A stretch of DNA of 64,000 nucleotides from Yersinia rochesterensis (GCF_003600645.1 NZ_CP032482.1:2914001-2978000), one strand, 5' to 3'; shown: positions 1 to 11,972, numbered from the stretch's first letter. Notes: a model not told the origin generated them from the sequence alone. A program made the numbers and translations.

Positions 1-318
1 TATTTCGTTGCTTTTAATCTGATAATCTTCTTTTGACATCACCAAGCCCTGCTTGAATACACTACTCAAACAGTCATACTTTTCATCTATTTTTCCTTGC
101 AATATTCCCGTGTATTTCAGAGCCGTCATATTGGCTCTATCACTCTGGTTAATAATAATATTTACTGCGCAGTTATAGTTCCCATAAGTAAAATGACAGG
201 CATCTTCAATTATCAAAGCATTAGATAGATCAGTTTTTGGCTGAGATATATCATCAACCACATAACTATATGGTTGAAAAGAAGAATCATTACTTGCTTG
301 AACAGAAAAACAACCCAT
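1..318 (-). CDS. Unrecognised protein, N-terminal part only (runs off the left edge)
   Basis: An open frame of 106 codons begins with ATG at 318 and is still open at base 1. An AAGGA ribosome-binding sequence lies five bases before the ATG. The protein starts MGCFSVQASNDSS and carries four cysteines (residue 3, then in ACHF, NCAV and YDCL), which would suit an exported, disulphide-bonded or lipid-modified protein. The codons just upstream are in frame and hydrophobic (WFFILPSRIF), as in a signal peptide, but no normal start codon precedes them. I do not recognise the family. Local base composition is clearly more AT-rich than the adjoining nuo operon, which suggests accessory DNA. The gene is divided from nuoN by the nuo terminator. 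Confidence 0.5.
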   Translation of the reverse strand, partial: MGCFSVQASNDSSFQPYSYVVDDISQPKTDLSNALIIEDACHFTYGNYNCAVNIIINQSDRANMTALKYTGILQGKIDEKYDCLSSVFKQGLVMSKEDYQIKSNEI

Positions 319-435
319 AAATATCCTTGAAGGTAAAATAAAAAACCACCTTAAAGATAGCCAAATATAACCCGCTCTCCCCTCCGACTTTTACCCCACC
401 TCCACCTTAAACAAGCTTAACTTCAATGGCACATA

Positions 436-474
436 TAAAACAAAACCCCCGGCCAGTTTTGCTGAACGGGGGTT
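436..474 (-). terminator. Rho-independent terminator of the nuo operon
   Basis: An eight-base stem (AACCCCCG at 444-451 pairing with CGGGGGTT at 467-474) is followed on the minus strand by TTTTGTTTTA. It lies about 25 bases beyond the nuoN stop and closes the operon. Confidence 0.85.
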
Positions 475-497
475 GGACTTGCCGATTTAACAATGAA

Positions 498-1955
498 TTA
501 CATCAGCGGTTGAGCTAACTGCACCAGCGAAATCAACGGCTGCGGGTAGACACCCAAGAACAGCACCAGAATCGCGGAAATCAGTACCACCACACCACCG
601 GCAGTCAATGCCCAGTTGCTTGGTGTGTCGCGGACCAATGTTTCCGGCGCACTGAGGAACAAACTGACAGTCACGCGCAGATAGTAGTACAGGCCAATGG
701 CGCTGCCCAATACCACAGCACCGGTCAGCCACCACAGATTGGCGCTCACACCCATTGCCACCACAAAGAACTTACCGATAAAGCCCAATGTCATTGGGAT
801 ACCCGCCAGAGACAACATCATCACCGTCATCACCGCAGACAGAATGGGCTTGTGCCAAAACAGCCCGCGGTAGGAGAACAGTGACTCGGCATCCGGGCCT
901 TTGTATGGGCTGGACATCAAGCTGACCACCCCGAAAGCCCCCAAGCTGCTGAACAGGTAACCGGCCAGATAGACGCCGACAGTTTCCAGTGCCAGCTGAT
1001 GGGTTTGCACCGCCACCAACGCAATCAGCAAGTAGCCAAGGTGGGCGATAGAAGAATAACCCAGCAGACGCTTGATGTTAGTCTGGCTGATCGCCATCAG
1101 GTTACCGAACAGAATTGATGCCACCGCAATCAGCGAGAGCACCAAACGCACCGCTTCACTGTCAGCGGCTGGCGCATACAGGAACAAGCGCATCACCACG
1201 GCAAAGATGGCAATCTTACTGGCGGTCGCCAGGAAAGTAGATACCGGGGCAGGTGCGCCCTGATACACATCCGGCGTCCACAGTTGGAACGGCACCAAAG
1301 ATAACTTAAAGCCGAGACCGACAATCATCATCCCGAGGCCCGCCAGAATCAGCGGCCTGTGGACCATCGAGTCACTCAAACTTTTGCCCAGACCGGCGAA
1401 AGACAAGCTACCGGATTCCGCATACAACAGCGCCATGCCGAACAGCAGGAATGACGATGCCGCCGCAGACAGCAGCATGTATTTGATACTGGCTTCCAAT
1501 GAGCGCTTCTGGCGATAGGCATAACCAATCAGACCAAACAGCGGCAAGGAAATCAGTTCAATGCCAAGGAACAGTGACGCCAGATGATTGGCACTGGCCA
1601 GCAGAATGCCGCCCATAGTCGCAATCAGCACCAGCAGATAGAACTCTTCGCGGTTATCCGGATAGCCATTCAGCCACGGATAAGCAAAGGTGCTGGTCGC
1701 CAGACTGGCCACAATCACCAGCCCGGTATAGAACATCGCGTAGCCATCAACCCGCATCAGCGGCGTGACATCCATCGGCCCGACCTGGCCGACAAAATAC
1801 AGTGACAGCAGCGCCAGGTTAAGCCCGATAACCGTCAGAGTGGCGTTGATAAAGTGGTCGCGTCGCCACGCAATGGACAGCATCACAACCACCACCGTCA
1901 ATCCGACGATCAACAGCGGTAGCATCGCGATCAGTTGTTGAGGAGTTATTGTCAT
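498..1955 (-). CDS. nuoN: NADH-quinone oxidoreductase subunit N
   Basis: NuoN is one of three antiporter-like proton-pumping subunits of the membrane arm of respiratory complex I. The product is 485 residues, the same length as E. coli NuoN, and is hydrophobic throughout. The charged residues expected in the membrane half-channels are present at the E. coli positions: E133 (GIELISLP), K158, K217 ([12 protein letters not shown]) and K247. It is the last gene of the operon, six bases after nuoM, and ends just before a strong terminator. Confidence 0.98.
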   Translation of the reverse strand: MTITPQQLIAMLPLLIVGLTVVVVMLSIAWRRDHFINATLTVIGLNLALLSLYFVGQVGPMDVTPLMRVDGYAMFYTGLVIVASLATSTFAYPWLNGYPDNREEFYLLVLIATMGGILLASANHLASLFLGIELISLPLFGLIGYAYRQKRSLEASIKYMLLSAAASSFLLFGMALLYAESGSLSFAGLGKSLSDSMVHRPLILAGLGMMIVGLGFKLSLVPFQLWTPDVYQGAPAPVSTFLATASKIAIFAVVMRLFLYAPAADSEAVRLVLSLIAVASILFGNLMAISQTNIKRLLGYSSIAHLGYLLIALVAVQTHQLALETVGVYLAGYLFSSLGAFGVVSLMSSPYKGPDAESLFSYRGLFWHKPILSAVMTVMMLSLAGIPMTLGFIGKFFVVAMGVSANLWWLTGAVVLGSAIGLYYYLRVTVSLFLSAPETLVRDTPSNWALTAGGVVVLISAILVLFLGVYPQPLISLVQLAQPLM

Positions 1956-1961
1956 GGCGAA

Positions 1962-3485
1962 TTACGGCCTTGTTGTTGGAATGGTTGAAGCATTGAACCA
2001 CTGCTGTACATTACTCATCGCAGCATGGGAGGTGTCGAGAATTGGTTGCGGGTAAACCCCCAGCAATACTAACAGCACCACTAACAGCAGGATGATAGAC
2101 AGTTCCCTTGCACTCATACCCGGCAACGCTTCTTCAGATTTCGGCGCGCCGTAATAGGCACGCTGCATCATGATAAGCGAGTAAACCGAAGCAAAAACCA
2201 GCCCAAAAGTAGAGATCACGGTAATCACCGGAACCACCTGGAAGCTGCCGAATAGGATCATAAACTCACCGACGAAGTTACCGGTACCCGGCATCCCCAA
2301 TGTTGCCACCGCGAAGAACAGTGATAGCGCAGGCAAGTATTTGATTCGGCTCCACAAACCGCCCATTTGGCGCATGTCGCGGGTGTGCAAACGCTCATAC
2401 AGCTGGCCGCAGATGATGAACATACCGGCGGCTGACAAGCCGTGGGCAATCATCTGGATAACCGCACCTTGGTAAGCCAGTTGGCTGCCGGTGTAGATGG
2501 CAATCAACACAAAACCCATGTGCGATACGCTGGTGTAAGCAATCAGGCGCTTGATATCCGTCTGGCAGAAGGCCATCCATGCACCGTAGAAGATGCCGAT
2601 AACCCCTAGCCACATAGCGATTGGCGCAAACTCTTGCGAGGCCGTCGGGAACAGTGGCAAGCTGAAACGCAGCAAACCATAGGCCGCGGTTTTCAGCAAA
2701 ATCCCCGCCAGGTCGACAGAACCCGCCGTTGGTGCCTGACTGTGTGCATCTGGCAACCAGCCGTGCAATGGTACCACCGGCATTTTCACCGCAAACGCGA
2801 TAAAGAAGCCCAGCATCAGCAACCATTCAACATTGTGGGACATCGGGGTTTTCAACAAATCTTCATAGTTGAAAGTCCAGATACCGGTGGCCTTGTAGTG
2901 TACAAACACCAGCCCCAAAATGGCGATCAGCATGATAAGACCGCTGGCCTGGGTATAAATGAAGAACTTGGTGGCCGCCGCGATGCGCGTTTTACCGTCT
3001 GATGCTTTGTGACCCCACAAAGCAATCAGGAAGTACATCGGCACCAACATCATTTCCCAGAAGAAGAAGAACAGGAACATGTCGATGGCGAGGAACACGC
3101 CGATAACCCCACCCAGAATCCACAACAGATTCAGGTAGAAGAAACCCTGGTTGCGCTGAATTTCACGCCACGAACAGAGGATAGCCAGTACGCCCAGTAG
3201 GCCGGTCAGCACCACCATCAGCAAAGACAACCCATCTAAAGCCAGATGGAATGAAATGCCGAACCGTGGGATCCACGGCAAGGTGAATTCTGACTGCCAC
3301 TGCGGGATACCCGCCGGGTTCATCAGTGAATAGTTGCCCTGCACCCACAGTTGTAGGGAGAGCACCAATGTCAGCCCCATCGCGAGTAGCGCTATCCAAC
3401 GCGGTACTCTGGTACCGAAGCGTTCACACTGCCAAGACAGTAAGCCGCCGATAAAGGGGATAAGAATTAGCCAAGGTAATAGCAT
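1962..3485 (-). CDS. nuoM: NADH-quinone oxidoreductase subunit M
   Basis: NuoM is an antiporter-like proton-translocating subunit in the middle of the complex I membrane arm. The 507-residue product is close to the usual 509. The key E144 (FFWEMMLVPM) and K234 (FAVKMPVVPL) are at their expected positions, followed by HGWLPDAHSQAPT and the QTDIKRLIAYTS segment typical of this Mrp-like family. It lies between nuoL and nuoN with short gaps, as in other enterobacteria. Confidence 0.98.
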   Translation of the reverse strand: MLLPWLILIPFIGGLLSWQCERFGTRVPRWIALLAMGLTLVLSLQLWVQGNYSLMNPAGIPQWQSEFTLPWIPRFGISFHLALDGLSLLMVVLTGLLGVLAILCSWREIQRNQGFFYLNLLWILGGVIGVFLAIDMFLFFFFWEMMLVPMYFLIALWGHKASDGKTRIAAATKFFIYTQASGLIMLIAILGLVFVHYKATGIWTFNYEDLLKTPMSHNVEWLLMLGFFIAFAVKMPVVPLHGWLPDAHSQAPTAGSVDLAGILLKTAAYGLLRFSLPLFPTASQEFAPIAMWLGVIGIFYGAWMAFCQTDIKRLIAYTSVSHMGFVLIAIYTGSQLAYQGAVIQMIAHGLSAAGMFIICGQLYERLHTRDMRQMGGLWSRIKYLPALSLFFAVATLGMPGTGNFVGEFMILFGSFQVVPVITVISTFGLVFASVYSLIMMQRAYYGAPKSEEALPGMSARELSIILLLVVLLVLLGVYPQPILDTSHAAMSNVQQWFNASTIPTTRP

Positions 3486-3503
3486 GGCGTTTTGTGTCCC
3501 TAA

Positions 3504-5348
3504 TTAAACGAAAAGCAACAGAGCCAGTACAACGACTGCACCCAAACCTATAGACGCGACATACCAACGCACCTGTCCATTTTCACTGACGGTCAAACCA
3601 CGGTTACTCCAGCGCGCAAGCACCGCCGGGGTATTCATCAGTGAGTTCAGCGGATCACGTTGCAACAGTTTTGCAATCCACAGATACGGGCGGACAAACA
3701 CGTTATGGTACAGCCAGTCGAAGCCCCACGCATGGAACCACCAGACCGTGAAGAAACGGCCCAATGCACTTTGCGCGATGCTGTTGACCAACTGACGTTT
3801 GCCCAAATACAGGAACGCGGCCAATGCTATGCCAATCACCACCAGCACGCCGGAGAAGATTTCCAGCGGCATTTTGCCCTCTTCACCGAAGTGAAGCTCT
3901 GGCAATACACCTGCGAGTGGAGGGGTTATCAGCGCGCCAACAAAGGTCGACAGCACCAGCAACACCATCAGCGGCAAGCTATGAGTGATCCCTTTGACCG
4001 GATGCGCTTTGGTTTTTGGCTCGCCATGGAACACAATGAAAATCATCCGGAAAGTATACAGCGCGGTGAGGAATGCCCCAACCAGCCCCGCAACCATCAG
4101 GTTGATATGGCCACTGGCCAATGCGCCCCACAGAATTTCGTCTTTACTGTAGAAGCCTGCGGTGACGATTGGCAATGCTGCCAGCGCCGCGCCGCCCACC
4201 AGGAAGCAGATATACACCAATGGAATAGTCTTACGCAGACCGCCCATTTTGAAGATATTTTGCTCGTGGTGACAGGCCAGAATGACTGAGCCTGAGGAGA
4301 GGAACAGTAACGCTTTGAAGAATGCATGGGTCATCAGGTGGAAGATAGCCGCATCCCACGCTTGAACGCCAAGCGCCAAGAACATGTAGCCAATCTGGCT
4401 CATGGTGGAATACGCCAGCACCCGCTTGATGTCGGTTTGCACCAGAGCAGCAAAACCGGCCAACACCAAGGTGACCGCCCCGATAATCCCCACCAAATGA
4501 AGCACTTCTGGTGCCATCAGGAACAAACCGTGAGTACGGGCAATCAGATAGACACCGGCGGTGACCATGGTCGCCGCATGGATAAGCGCGGAAACCGGGG
4601 TCGGGCCAGCCATCGCATCGGCCAACCAAGTTTGTAATGGCAACTGCGCCGACTTACCGACCGCACCACCGAGTAGCATTAGCGTCGCCCAAGTAATGGC
4701 CGTTGAGCCCATTTCCAGTTTCTGCGGTGCCAATACCATCAGCTCACGAATGTTCAGCGTGCCCAATTCTTGATAAAGGATGAACAGCGCGATGGCCAGG
4801 AACACGTCACCCACGCGGGTCACGATAAAGGCTTTCATCGCCGCCGCGCCATTAGCCGGATTGGTGTAGTAGAAACCGATCAGCAGGTAACTGCACAGAC
4901 CCACGCCTTCCCAACCCAGATACATCAGCATCAGGTTATCCGCCAGCACCAAAACCACCATACTGGCGATAAACAGGTTGGTGTAGGCGAAGAAGCGGGA
5001 GTAGCCCTCTTCCCCACGCATATACCAAGAGGCATACATGTGGATCAGGAAGCCCACGCCAGTGACTACCGACAACATGGTCAGCGACAGGCCGTCCAGT
5101 GTCAGAGTCAGCGGAATGTTGAAAGTGCCGACCGACATCCAGTTCCACAATGTCTGATTAAACACCTGTACACCGGTGGCCTTTTGGCTGAGGAAATCCA
5201 CGGCAACATACAGTGTGACTAACGCAGTCAGGCCAATCGACCCCACCCCGACAGTGGCAGAGGTATTTTCAGACCAACGGCCACGGGAGAATGCCAACAG
5301 CAAGAAACCCAGCAGTGGCAGCAGAATTGTTAAATATAATAGGTTCAT
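3504..5348 (-). CDS. nuoL: NADH-quinone oxidoreductase subunit L
   Basis: NuoL is the distal antiporter-like subunit of complex I and carries the long lateral helix that runs along the membrane arm. The protein has 614 residues (E. coli 613). The GWEGVG motif with the conserved glutamate is near residue 147, [16 protein letters not shown] near 232, and [19 protein letters not shown] follows. The C-terminal part after the core helices is the lateral-helix region. Its start overlaps the nuoK stop by four bases, which suggests translational coupling. Confidence 0.98.
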   Translation of the reverse strand: MNLLYLTILLPLLGFLLLAFSRGRWSENTSATVGVGSIGLTALVTLYVAVDFLSQKATGVQVFNQTLWNWMSVGTFNIPLTLTLDGLSLTMLSVVTGVGFLIHMYASWYMRGEEGYSRFFAYTNLFIASMVVLVLADNLMLMYLGWEGVGLCSYLLIGFYYTNPANGAAAMKAFIVTRVGDVFLAIALFILYQELGTLNIRELMVLAPQKLEMGSTAITWATLMLLGGAVGKSAQLPLQTWLADAMAGPTPVSALIHAATMVTAGVYLIARTHGLFLMAPEVLHLVGIIGAVTLVLAGFAALVQTDIKRVLAYSTMSQIGYMFLALGVQAWDAAIFHLMTHAFFKALLFLSSGSVILACHHEQNIFKMGGLRKTIPLVYICFLVGGAALAALPIVTAGFYSKDEILWGALASGHINLMVAGLVGAFLTALYTFRMIFIVFHGEPKTKAHPVKGITHSLPLMVLLVLSTFVGALITPPLAGVLPELHFGEEGKMPLEIFSGVLVVIGIALAAFLYLGKRQLVNSIAQSALGRFFTVWWFHAWGFDWLYHNVFVRPYLWIAKLLQRDPLNSLMNTPAVLARWSNRGLTVSENGQVRWYVASIGLGAVVVLALLLFV

Positions 5349-5647
5349 CCGCGCATCTCACTGACTGTGTCAATATTCAGAGTATGACGGCGACGATACA
5401 GCTGTAACAGCAGTGCCAGACCAATGCTGGCCTCGGCTGCCGCCAGTGTAATCGCCAGGATATACATCACCTGACCGTCAGCCTGCCCCCAAAAACTGCC
5501 CGCCACGACAAAAGCGAGCGCCGCCGCGTTGATCATCACTTCAAGGCTTATCAGCATAAACAGCAAGTTGCGACGAATAATCAACCCCGTCAGCCCCAGC
5601 ACAAACAGGATGGCCGCCAAAATCAGGCCATGTTGTAGAGGGATCAT
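5345..5647 (-). CDS. nuoK: NADH-quinone oxidoreductase subunit K
   Basis: NuoK is a small three-helix membrane subunit of complex I, homologous to MrpC and ND4L. It is 100 residues long, the usual size. The helices contain the conserved glutamates ([13 protein letters not shown] and [12 protein letters not shown]) that take part in proton transfer at the junction with NuoJ. It overlaps nuoJ upstream and nuoL downstream by four bases each. Confidence 0.97.
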   Translation of the reverse strand: MIPLQHGLILAAILFVLGLTGLIIRRNLLFMLISLEVMINAAALAFVVAGSFWGQADGQVMYILAITLAAAEASIGLALLLQLYRRRHTLNIDTVSEMRG

Positions 5648-6189
5648 GCTTGTTCCTCCGTTTTTCTTTTCGCGCTGTCACTTGCGCCCAGCACTTCACC
5701 CGGCTTGTGCTCACGCCCGATATGGAAAGCAACCACCAGACCGGCCAACAACAGCATTGACGCCAATTCAACCGCCAGCACGTAAGGGCCAAACAAGCTG
5801 ATACCCACTGCTTTGGCATCGACCATTTCGCCAGTGATACCCTGATGAGTTAACGAGCTAATGGCATAAATCAGTACCGACAACAGCACCAAGGCCAGTA
5901 AACCGGGGCCAATCCACAAGCTCGGTTTCAGCCAATCGCGCTCTTGTTGCTCGACCTTACCCAGGTTCAGCATCATCACCACGAACACGAACAGCACCAT
6001 AATGGCACCGGCGTAAACGATGATTTCCAACGCACCAGCAAAGTAAGCGCCCAGCGAGAAAAATACCGCCGAGATAGCCAGCAAAGAGATAATCAGGTAC
6101 AGCAGCGCATGTACCGGGTTGGTGTGAGTGATAACGCGAATAGTCGCCACCACTGCCACCAATGCTGCAATATAAAATGCAAATTCCAT
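5644..6189 (-). CDS. nuoJ: NADH-quinone oxidoreductase subunit J
   Basis: NuoJ is a five-helix membrane subunit of complex I (ND6 homologue) next to the quinone site. The product has 181 residues (E. coli 184). The conserved stretch [23 protein letters not shown], which contains the family's pi-bulge helix, is present at about residues 53-75. The gene lies 12 bases after nuoI and overlaps nuoK. Confidence 0.97.
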   Translation of the reverse strand: MEFAFYIAALVAVVATIRVITHTNPVHALLYLIISLLAISAVFFSLGAYFAGALEIIVYAGAIMVLFVFVVMMLNLGKVEQQERDWLKPSLWIGPGLLALVLLSVLIYAISSLTHQGITGEMVDAKAVGISLFGPYVLAVELASMLLLAGLVVAFHIGREHKPGEVLGASDSAKRKTEEQA

Positions 6190-6201
6190 GGACGCTGGCT
6201 C

Positions 6202-6744
6202 CTAAGGCATCAGACCTTTAACGTCGATCGGTTTGGCTTCATTTTCGGCTTCGCCTTTCGGCTTGCCGTCAATCGCCATACCGGACATCCGGTAGAAATT
6301 ATATTCCGGATATTTACCCGGTCCCGAGATCAACAAGTCTTCTTTCTCATACACCAGATCCTGGCGTTTGAACTCACCCATTTCGAAATCCGGCGTCAGC
6401 TGGATAGCGGTAGTCGGGCAAGCTTCTTCACACAATCCACAGAAAATGCAGCGGGAGAAGTTGATACGGAAGAACTCCGGATACCAGCGACCATCTTTGT
6501 GCTCAGCTTTCTGTAATGAGATACAGCCAACCGGGCAGGCAACCGCACACAGGTTACAAGCAACACAGCGCTCTTCACCGTCGGGGTCGCGCGTCAGCAC
6601 AATGCGGCCACGATAGCGCGGCGGCAGGTAAACCGGCTCTTCCGGATACATTTGGGTTTCGCGCTTGTGGAAGGCATGAAGGCCAATCATCCACAGGCTG
6701 CGCACTTGGGTGCCGAAACCAACCACTAACTCTTTCAACGTCAT
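6202..6744 (-). CDS. nuoI: NADH-quinone oxidoreductase subunit I (two [4Fe-4S] clusters)
   Basis: NuoI is the 8Fe ferredoxin-like subunit that carries electrons through clusters N6a and N6b towards N2. The 180-residue product has both cysteine motifs, [15 protein letters not shown] and [15 protein letters not shown], each of the CxxCxxCxxxCP type. Length matches the family. It sits between nuoH and nuoJ in the standard order. Confidence 0.98.
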   Translation of the reverse strand: MTLKELVVGFGTQVRSLWMIGLHAFHKRETQMYPEEPVYLPPRYRGRIVLTRDPDGEERCVACNLCAVACPVGCISLQKAEHKDGRWYPEFFRINFSRCIFCGLCEEACPTTAIQLTPDFEMGEFKRQDLVYEKEDLLISGPGKYPEYNFYRMSGMAIDGKPKGEAENEAKPIDVKGLMP

Positions 6745-6758
6745 GGTTCATTCACCCC

Positions 6759-7736
6759 TTATTGAGCGTTATACAAAATGACCGCGGCAGTCGCCAGCAG
6801 ATTCAGCAGGGTCAACGGCAGGCAAACTTTCCAGCCGAATGACATCACTTGGTCATAACGTGGGCGCGGCAAGGATGCACGGATCAGAATGAACATCACC
6901 ATGAAGAAAGCCGTTTTCAGCGCAAACCAGATAAATGGCGGCAAGAACGGGCCTTGCCAACCACCGAAGAACAAGGTGACTATCAGTGCAGAGACAGTCA
7001 CGATACCGATGTATTCACCGACGAAGAACAGACCGAATTTCATACCGGAATATTCAATGTGGTAACCATCGGCCAGTTCTTGTTCAGCTTCTGGCTGGTC
7101 AAAGGGATGACGGTGACAAACTGCCACCCCCGCAATAGCAAAGGTCACAAAACCAAAGAATTGCGGGATAACATTCCAGACGTGTTCCTGAGAGTTAACA
7201 ATATCCTGCATGTTAAATGAGCCAGCCTGTGCGACCACGCCCATCAATGACAAGCCGAGGAACACTTCGTAGCTCAGGGTTTGTGCCGAAGCACGCATCG
7301 CCCCTAACAGAGAATATTTGTTATTACTGGCCCAGCCGGCGAACAGCACGGCGTAGACCGCCAGCCCCGCCATCATCAGGAAGAACAAAATGCCGATATT
7401 AAGGTCCGCAACCGCCCAGGTCGGGCTGACCGGGACGATGGCGAAAGACAGCAGCAGCGAGGTAAAAGCAATCACCGGGGCTAAGGTAAAAATAGCTCGG
7501 TCGGAGAAGCGCGGCACCCAGTCTTCTTTGAAGAACATTTTGATCATGTCAGCAACCAGCTGCAATGACCCGCCCCAGCCGACACGGTTTGGTCCGTAAC
7601 GGTTCTGGAACAAGCCCAGCAAGCGACGCTCGCCGAAGCTCATAAATGCACCGCAAGTCACCACGACCAGCAGAATCACTACCGCTTTCAGGACAGAGAT
7701 TAAAATCTCAATCAATTCAGGGGTAAACCAGCTCAT
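6759..7736 (-). CDS. nuoH: NADH-quinone oxidoreductase subunit H
   Basis: NuoH is the membrane subunit that forms much of the quinone-binding chamber and links the hydrophilic and membrane arms. It has 325 residues (typical). Visible hallmarks are [19 protein letters not shown] in the first cytoplasmic loop, the acidic [18 protein letters not shown] loop, and [18 protein letters not shown] near the C-terminus. The start overlaps the nuoG stop by four bases. Confidence 0.98.
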   Translation of the reverse strand: MSWFTPELIEILISVLKAVVILLVVVTCGAFMSFGERRLLGLFQNRYGPNRVGWGGSLQLVADMIKMFFKEDWVPRFSDRAIFTLAPVIAFTSLLLSFAIVPVSPTWAVADLNIGILFFLMMAGLAVYAVLFAGWASNNKYSLLGAMRASAQTLSYEVFLGLSLMGVVAQAGSFNMQDIVNSQEHVWNVIPQFFGFVTFAIAGVAVCHRHPFDQPEAEQELADGYHIEYSGMKFGLFFVGEYIGIVTVSALIVTLFFGGWQGPFLPPFIWFALKTAFFMVMFILIRASLPRPRYDQVMSFGWKVCLPLTLLNLLATAAVILYNAQ

Positions 7737-10477
7737 AGCACTGCCTCCCGCAGATTCTCAACGCGCGCACCCACCATAATTGGCGGAATACCCGGTAAGC
7801 CAAGCGGCAAGCCGACCTGACCCTGAGCCAAGGTTTCACTCAGTCGCACTGGCAGACGCAGAGTCTGACCTGCGCAGTTGAATTCCACCAACGTCCCGAG
7901 GTTAACCCCAAGACGCGCGGCATCAGCAGGATTGACCATCACATAAGGTGCTGGCATGCGCTGCTGGATGACATCTGAACGCTGAGACATCTCTTCACTA
8001 CCGAACAGGTGGTAGTAAGGGGCAATTTGCCAGTTTTCAGCATTGGCGGTAAAGGCCGGTGGGACTGAATCGAAGTAACCCAGTGTTCCCTCCCCTGCTT
8101 CAATCAGACGCACACCCGGATCACCAAAGCGCAGACTGCCACCCACTTCCGCCTGGAATTTATTCCATGCTTGCGGTGAGTTCCAACCTGGTGCCCAGGC
8201 AAATGGGATCTGCTGGCGGTCAGCCAGTGGGCTGTTGTTCCCCTCCATTGAGAAGGCAAACGGCGTGTCGATATCCTGCGGTTGGCGCGGTTCGTGCACA
8301 CTGATATCCGCGCGCATGGCAGTACGGCCACTGTAACGAATAGGAGAACGCGCCAGTTTCTGACCACGGATACGGAAAGTGGCATCCGGCGCGGCTTCAA
8401 CAATCCCTTCCAACTGCGGCAATGCGGCAACACAGGCTGCAATCACGTGATCAAGTTGCGTCCAGTCCACATGGCGGCTGGTGTAAGTTGAGTGCAGCGA
8501 GTGCAACCAACGCCAGCTTTCCAGCATGATGCTGTTGTTTTCCGGTTTTTTCGGGTCGTCATAATAGGTTGGGTCATAAACCTGGAAGAAGCGCTGAGCG
8601 CGGCCCTCCTGATTGACCAGCGTCCCGTCACTTTCAGCAAAGCTAGCTGCTGACAAAATCAAGTTCGCTTTGTCCATGATGGCGGTGCGCTGATGATCAA
8701 CCACAATCAGGTTGGCGACTTTATCCAGCGCCGCATCAACTTTGTCTTTCGCTGCATGGCGATAGAGATCGTTTTCCATCACGATAACGCTATCAGCGTC
8801 ACCTTGAGTCAACAACTCCAGCGCTTGATCCAGAGAGCCGCCGCCGATCATGGTCAGGCCCATGCTGTTAGCCGCACTGGCGACAAAAGTAATACCGACG
8901 TCAGAACCACGGCCTTTCAGAGCTTTCGCCACGTTAGCTGCGGCTTCAATGATGGCATCGCTGCCCGCATTGCTGCCGGTAATAATCAGTGGCTTCTTCG
9001 CACCGGCTAGCGCCTGCACGATGATATCCACTTTACCTTTCAGCTCTTTCGCTAAGTCATCCACTGCTGGCGCGGATTCATCCAATGCATGAGCAATGGC
9101 AAAACCTAACCGGGCCTGATCATCCACCGGCGCACGGTAGTTCCACGCCGCGATGTCATCCATGCGAGTGTTATCAACGTTAGTGATAAACAGCGGATGT
9201 TTGGCATGCTGGCCAATGTTCATAATGGCGGCAATCTGCCAGTCAGCCACTTTTTGTGCTGCGGCCATTTCACGGGCTTTGCCTTTCACCGCCTGACGGA
9301 CAGACAGCGCGATACGTGCGCCGGTCTGAGTCAAATCTTCGCCCAGAATCAGTACCGCATCATAACTTTCAATTTCGCGCAGTGACGGCGTATAAACTCC
9401 GCCTTCTTGCAGAACTTTCAGCATCAATTGCAGGCGTTGTTGCTCGCTTGCGGCGATACCGGTATAGAAGTTTTCCGCGCCGACCAATTCGCGCAGCGCA
9501 AAGTTGCTTTCCAAACTGGCGCGTGGTGAACCGATACCGATGGTTTTCTTCGCCTGACGCAGAATATCTGCAGCAGCGGGCATCGCCTGTTCAGCGTTCA
9601 GGTGGATCCAGTCATTGCCACGCAATTGCAGCGGCTGACGTGGGCGGTCTTTGCGGTTGACGTAGCCATAACCAAAACGGCCGCGGTCACACATAAAGTA
9701 GTGGTTCACGCTGCCGTTGTAACGGTTTTCGATACGGCGTAATTCACCATAGCGCTCGCCTGGACTGGTGTTACACCCCACGCTGCACTGTTGGCAGATA
9801 CTTGGCGCGAACTGCATATCCCATTTACGGTTATAACGCTCGGAATGGGTTTTATCGGTGAATACGCCGGTCGGGCACACTTCTACCAGGTTACCGGAGA
9901 ACTCGCTTTCCAGCGTGCCGCTCTCGGTGCGACCAAAGTAGACATTATCGTGCGCACCGTAGACGCCAAAGTCAGTGCCATCAGCATAATCTTTGTAGTA
10001 ACGCACACAGCGATAACAGGCGATACAGCGGTTCATTTCATGGGAAATGAACGGGCCGAGATCCTGATTTTGGTGAGTCCGTTTGCTAAAGCGATAGCGG
10101 CGGAAACTGTGGCCGGTCATCACTGTCATATCTTGTAGATGACAGTTACCCCCTTCTTCACAGACCGGGCAATCGTGCGGATGGTTTGTCATCAACCATT
10201 CAACCACACTCGCGCGGAACGCTTTGGCTTCGCCGTCATCAATGGAAATAAAGGTTCCATCGGTGGCTGGCGTCATACAAGACATCACCAAACGCCCACG
10301 AGTGTCGTCCGCGTTTTGGTATTGCTTTACCGCACATTGGCGGCAAGCGCCGACGCTTCCCAGCGCCGGATGCCAGCAAAAGTAAGGAATATCGAGTCCC
10401 AGGGAGAGACAAGCTTGTAACAGGTTGTCGGCCCCGTTTACGTCGTATTCTTTGCCGTCTACATGAATCGTAGCCAT
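7733..10477 (-). CDS. nuoG: NADH-quinone oxidoreductase subunit G
   Basis: NuoG is the large iron-sulphur subunit of the peripheral arm. The N-terminus is a 2Fe-2S ferredoxin domain ([15 protein letters not shown]), followed by the His/Cys ligands in [13 protein letters not shown], a 4Fe-4S segment ([11 protein letters not shown] and CPTG), a further CxxCxxxC motif for cluster N7 (CQQCSVGCN), and a long molybdopterin-oxidoreductase-like domain. I place the start at the ATG giving [15 protein letters not shown] (914 residues), where E. coli NuoG begins. A longer frame opens at 10513 but has no good ribosome-binding site. Confidence 0.96.
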   Translation of the reverse strand: MATIHVDGKEYDVNGADNLLQACLSLGLDIPYFCWHPALGSVGACRQCAVKQYQNADDTRGRLVMSCMTPATDGTFISIDDGEAKAFRASVVEWLMTNHPHDCPVCEEGGNCHLQDMTVMTGHSFRRYRFSKRTHQNQDLGPFISHEMNRCIACYRCVRYYKDYADGTDFGVYGAHDNVYFGRTESGTLESEFSGNLVEVCPTGVFTDKTHSERYNRKWDMQFAPSICQQCSVGCNTSPGERYGELRRIENRYNGSVNHYFMCDRGRFGYGYVNRKDRPRQPLQLRGNDWIHLNAEQAMPAAADILRQAKKTIGIGSPRASLESNFALRELVGAENFYTGIAASEQQRLQLMLKVLQEGGVYTPSLREIESYDAVLILGEDLTQTGARIALSVRQAVKGKAREMAAAQKVADWQIAAIMNIGQHAKHPLFITNVDNTRMDDIAAWNYRAPVDDQARLGFAIAHALDESAPAVDDLAKELKGKVDIIVQALAGAKKPLIITGSNAGSDAIIEAAANVAKALKGRGSDVGITFVASAANSMGLTMIGGGSLDQALELLTQGDADSVIVMENDLYRHAAKDKVDAALDKVANLIVVDHQRTAIMDKANLILSAASFAESDGTLVNQEGRAQRFFQVYDPTYYDDPKKPENNSIMLESWRWLHSLHSTYTSRHVDWTQLDHVIAACVAALPQLEGIVEAAPDATFRIRGQKLARSPIRYSGRTAMRADISVHEPRQPQDIDTPFAFSMEGNNSPLADRQQIPFAWAPGWNSPQAWNKFQAEVGGSLRFGDPGVRLIEAGEGTLGYFDSVPPAFTANAENWQIAPYYHLFGSEEMSQRSDVIQQRMPAPYVMVNPADAARLGVNLGTLVEFNCAGQTLRLPVRLSETLAQGQVGLPLGLPGIPPIMVGARVENLREAVL

Positions 10478-10497
10478 AGTCAGCATGCTTCCAAGTG

Positions 10498-10579
10498 GCT
10501 TGCCATAAGGCAAGCGTTAATCAAAAATTCTGGCGGGATGAATGACCGGTTCCGGATAAACGGGACAGATGCATTCATC
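10498..10579 (-). other. nuoF-nuoG spacer with two inverted repeats
   Basis: Between the nuoF stop and the nuoG start lie a tight hairpin (GCTTGCC, loop ATAA, GGCAAGC, at 10498-10515) and a wider inverted repeat (GATGAATG at 10537-10544 with CATTCATC at 10572-10579). Most neighbouring nuo genes overlap or nearly touch, so this 106-base spacer stands out. Transcript stabilisation or control of nuoG translation is an inference. Confidence 0.5.
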
Positions 10580-10583
10580 AGGG

Positions 10584-11972
10584 CTACCAACGTTGCTTCA
10601 ATAGGTTATTCGGTTGAATACCGGCTATGGCTTGGGTGTTGCCATAGTCTTTCGCTGCGATCCCGGCTTCGAATTCTTCCCGGAAATATTTGATCGCGCT
10701 TTGTAGTGGTTCAACCGCGCCCGGCGCGTGAGCACAGAAGGTTTTACCCGGCCCCAAGAAACGGCAAAGCTGTTCCAGCGTCTCGATATCGCCCGGCTGA
10801 CCTTCACCGCGCTCCAGTGCTCGCAGGATCTTCACGCTCCATGGCAAACCATCACGGCAAGGCGTACACCAGCCACAGGATTCACGGGCGAAAAACTCTT
10901 CCAGATTACGCACCAACGGCACCATACCGATTTCGTGGTCGACGGCCATTGCTAACGCAGTCCCTAAACGACTGCCCGCTTTAGCAATATTTTCGAAGTC
11001 CATCGGCAAATCCAGGTGGTCGGCGGTCAGGAAGTCAGTGCCCGCACCACCCGGCTGCCAGGCTTTAAATTTCAAGCCATCGCGCATGCCACCGGCATAA
11101 TCTTCCAGAATTTCACGGGCGCTGATACCAAATGGCAATTCCCACAAACCCGGATTTTTCACCCGACCGGAGAAGCCCATCAGTTTGGTACCGGCATCGT
11201 TACTTTTACCGGCGGTAATTCCCTGATACCACTCCACACCATGCTCAAGAATGGCCGGAACGTTACACAGAGTTTCCACGTTATTCACGCAAGTTGGTTT
11301 CCCCCAAACACCAGAAGATGCTGGGAAAGGCGGCTTGGAACGTGGGTTGGCACGGCGGCCTTCCAGCGAGTTAATCAATGCGGTTTCTTCACCGCAGATA
11401 TAACGCCCAGCCCCAGTATGAACAATCAGCTCAAAATCAAAGCCGCTGCCCATGATGTTTTTGCCAAGCAGTCCCGCTTCAGTGGCCTCGGCAATCGCAC
11501 GGCGCAAGTGAACGGCGGCCTCGATATATTCGCCACGCAGGAAGATGTAACCGCGGTAAGCTTTCAGCGCAAACGCACTGATAAGCATCCCTTCCACCAG
11601 CAGATGCGGCAATTGCTCCATCAGCAGGCGATCTTTATAGGTACCCGGTTCCATCTCATCGGCGTTACACAGCAGATAGCGGATGTTCATGCTTTCGTCT
11701 TTTGGCATCAAGCTCCACTTCAAACCCGTGGAAAAGCCCGCACCGCCACGCCCTTTCAGACCGGCGTCTTTGACCAAGCTAACAACATCAGGTGCAGCCA
11801 TGCCTTTTAAGGCTTTTTCAGCACCGACATAGCCGTTTTTGCTGCGATATTCATCCAACCATACGGGTTGTTTGTCATCGCGCAAACGCCAGGTCAGCGG
11901 GTGCATTTCCGGCGTGCGAATAATCTCTTTATGAAACCCCGTGGCTTTGGTAAGACCTGAATTAATTGTCAT
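10584..11972 (-). CDS. nuoF: NADH-quinone oxidoreductase subunit F (NADH- and FMN-binding)
   Basis: NuoF binds NADH and FMN and passes electrons to cluster N3, forming the entry point of complex I. The glycine-rich [16 protein letters not shown] motif (FMN/NADH site), [16 protein letters not shown], and the N3 ligands [12 protein letters not shown] with the later TFCAHA cysteine are all present. The product is 462 residues against 445 in E. coli; the extra residues are N-terminal, before [17 protein letters not shown]. The chosen ATG overlaps the nuoE stop by four bases. Confidence 0.97.
   Translation of the reverse strand: MTINSGLTKATGFHKEIIRTPEMHPLTWRLRDDKQPVWLDEYRSKNGYVGAEKALKGMAAPDVVSLVKDAGLKGRGGAGFSTGLKWSLMPKDESMNIRYLLCNADEMEPGTYKDRLLMEQLPHLLVEGMLISAFALKAYRGYIFLRGEYIEAAVHLRRAIAEATEAGLLGKNIMGSGFDFELIVHTGAGRYICGEETALINSLEGRRANPRSKPPFPASSGVWGKPTCVNNVETLCNVPAILEHGVEWYQGITAGKSNDAGTKLMGFSGRVKNPGLWELPFGISAREILEDYAGGMRDGLKFKAWQPGGAGTDFLTADHLDLPMDFENIAKAGSRLGTALAMAVDHEIGMVPLVRNLEEFFARESCGWCTPCRDGLPWSVKILRALERGEGQPGDIETLEQLCRFLGPGKTFCAHAPGAVEPLQSAIKYFREEFEAGIAAKDYGNTQAIAGIQPNNLLKQRW

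Noticed and set aside
11016-11810. Long plus-strand open frame opposite nuoF (264 codons), and similar ones opposite nuoL and nuoCD
   Set aside because: These are shadows of highly conserved coding sequence on the other strand with no plausible protein character or ribosome-binding site.
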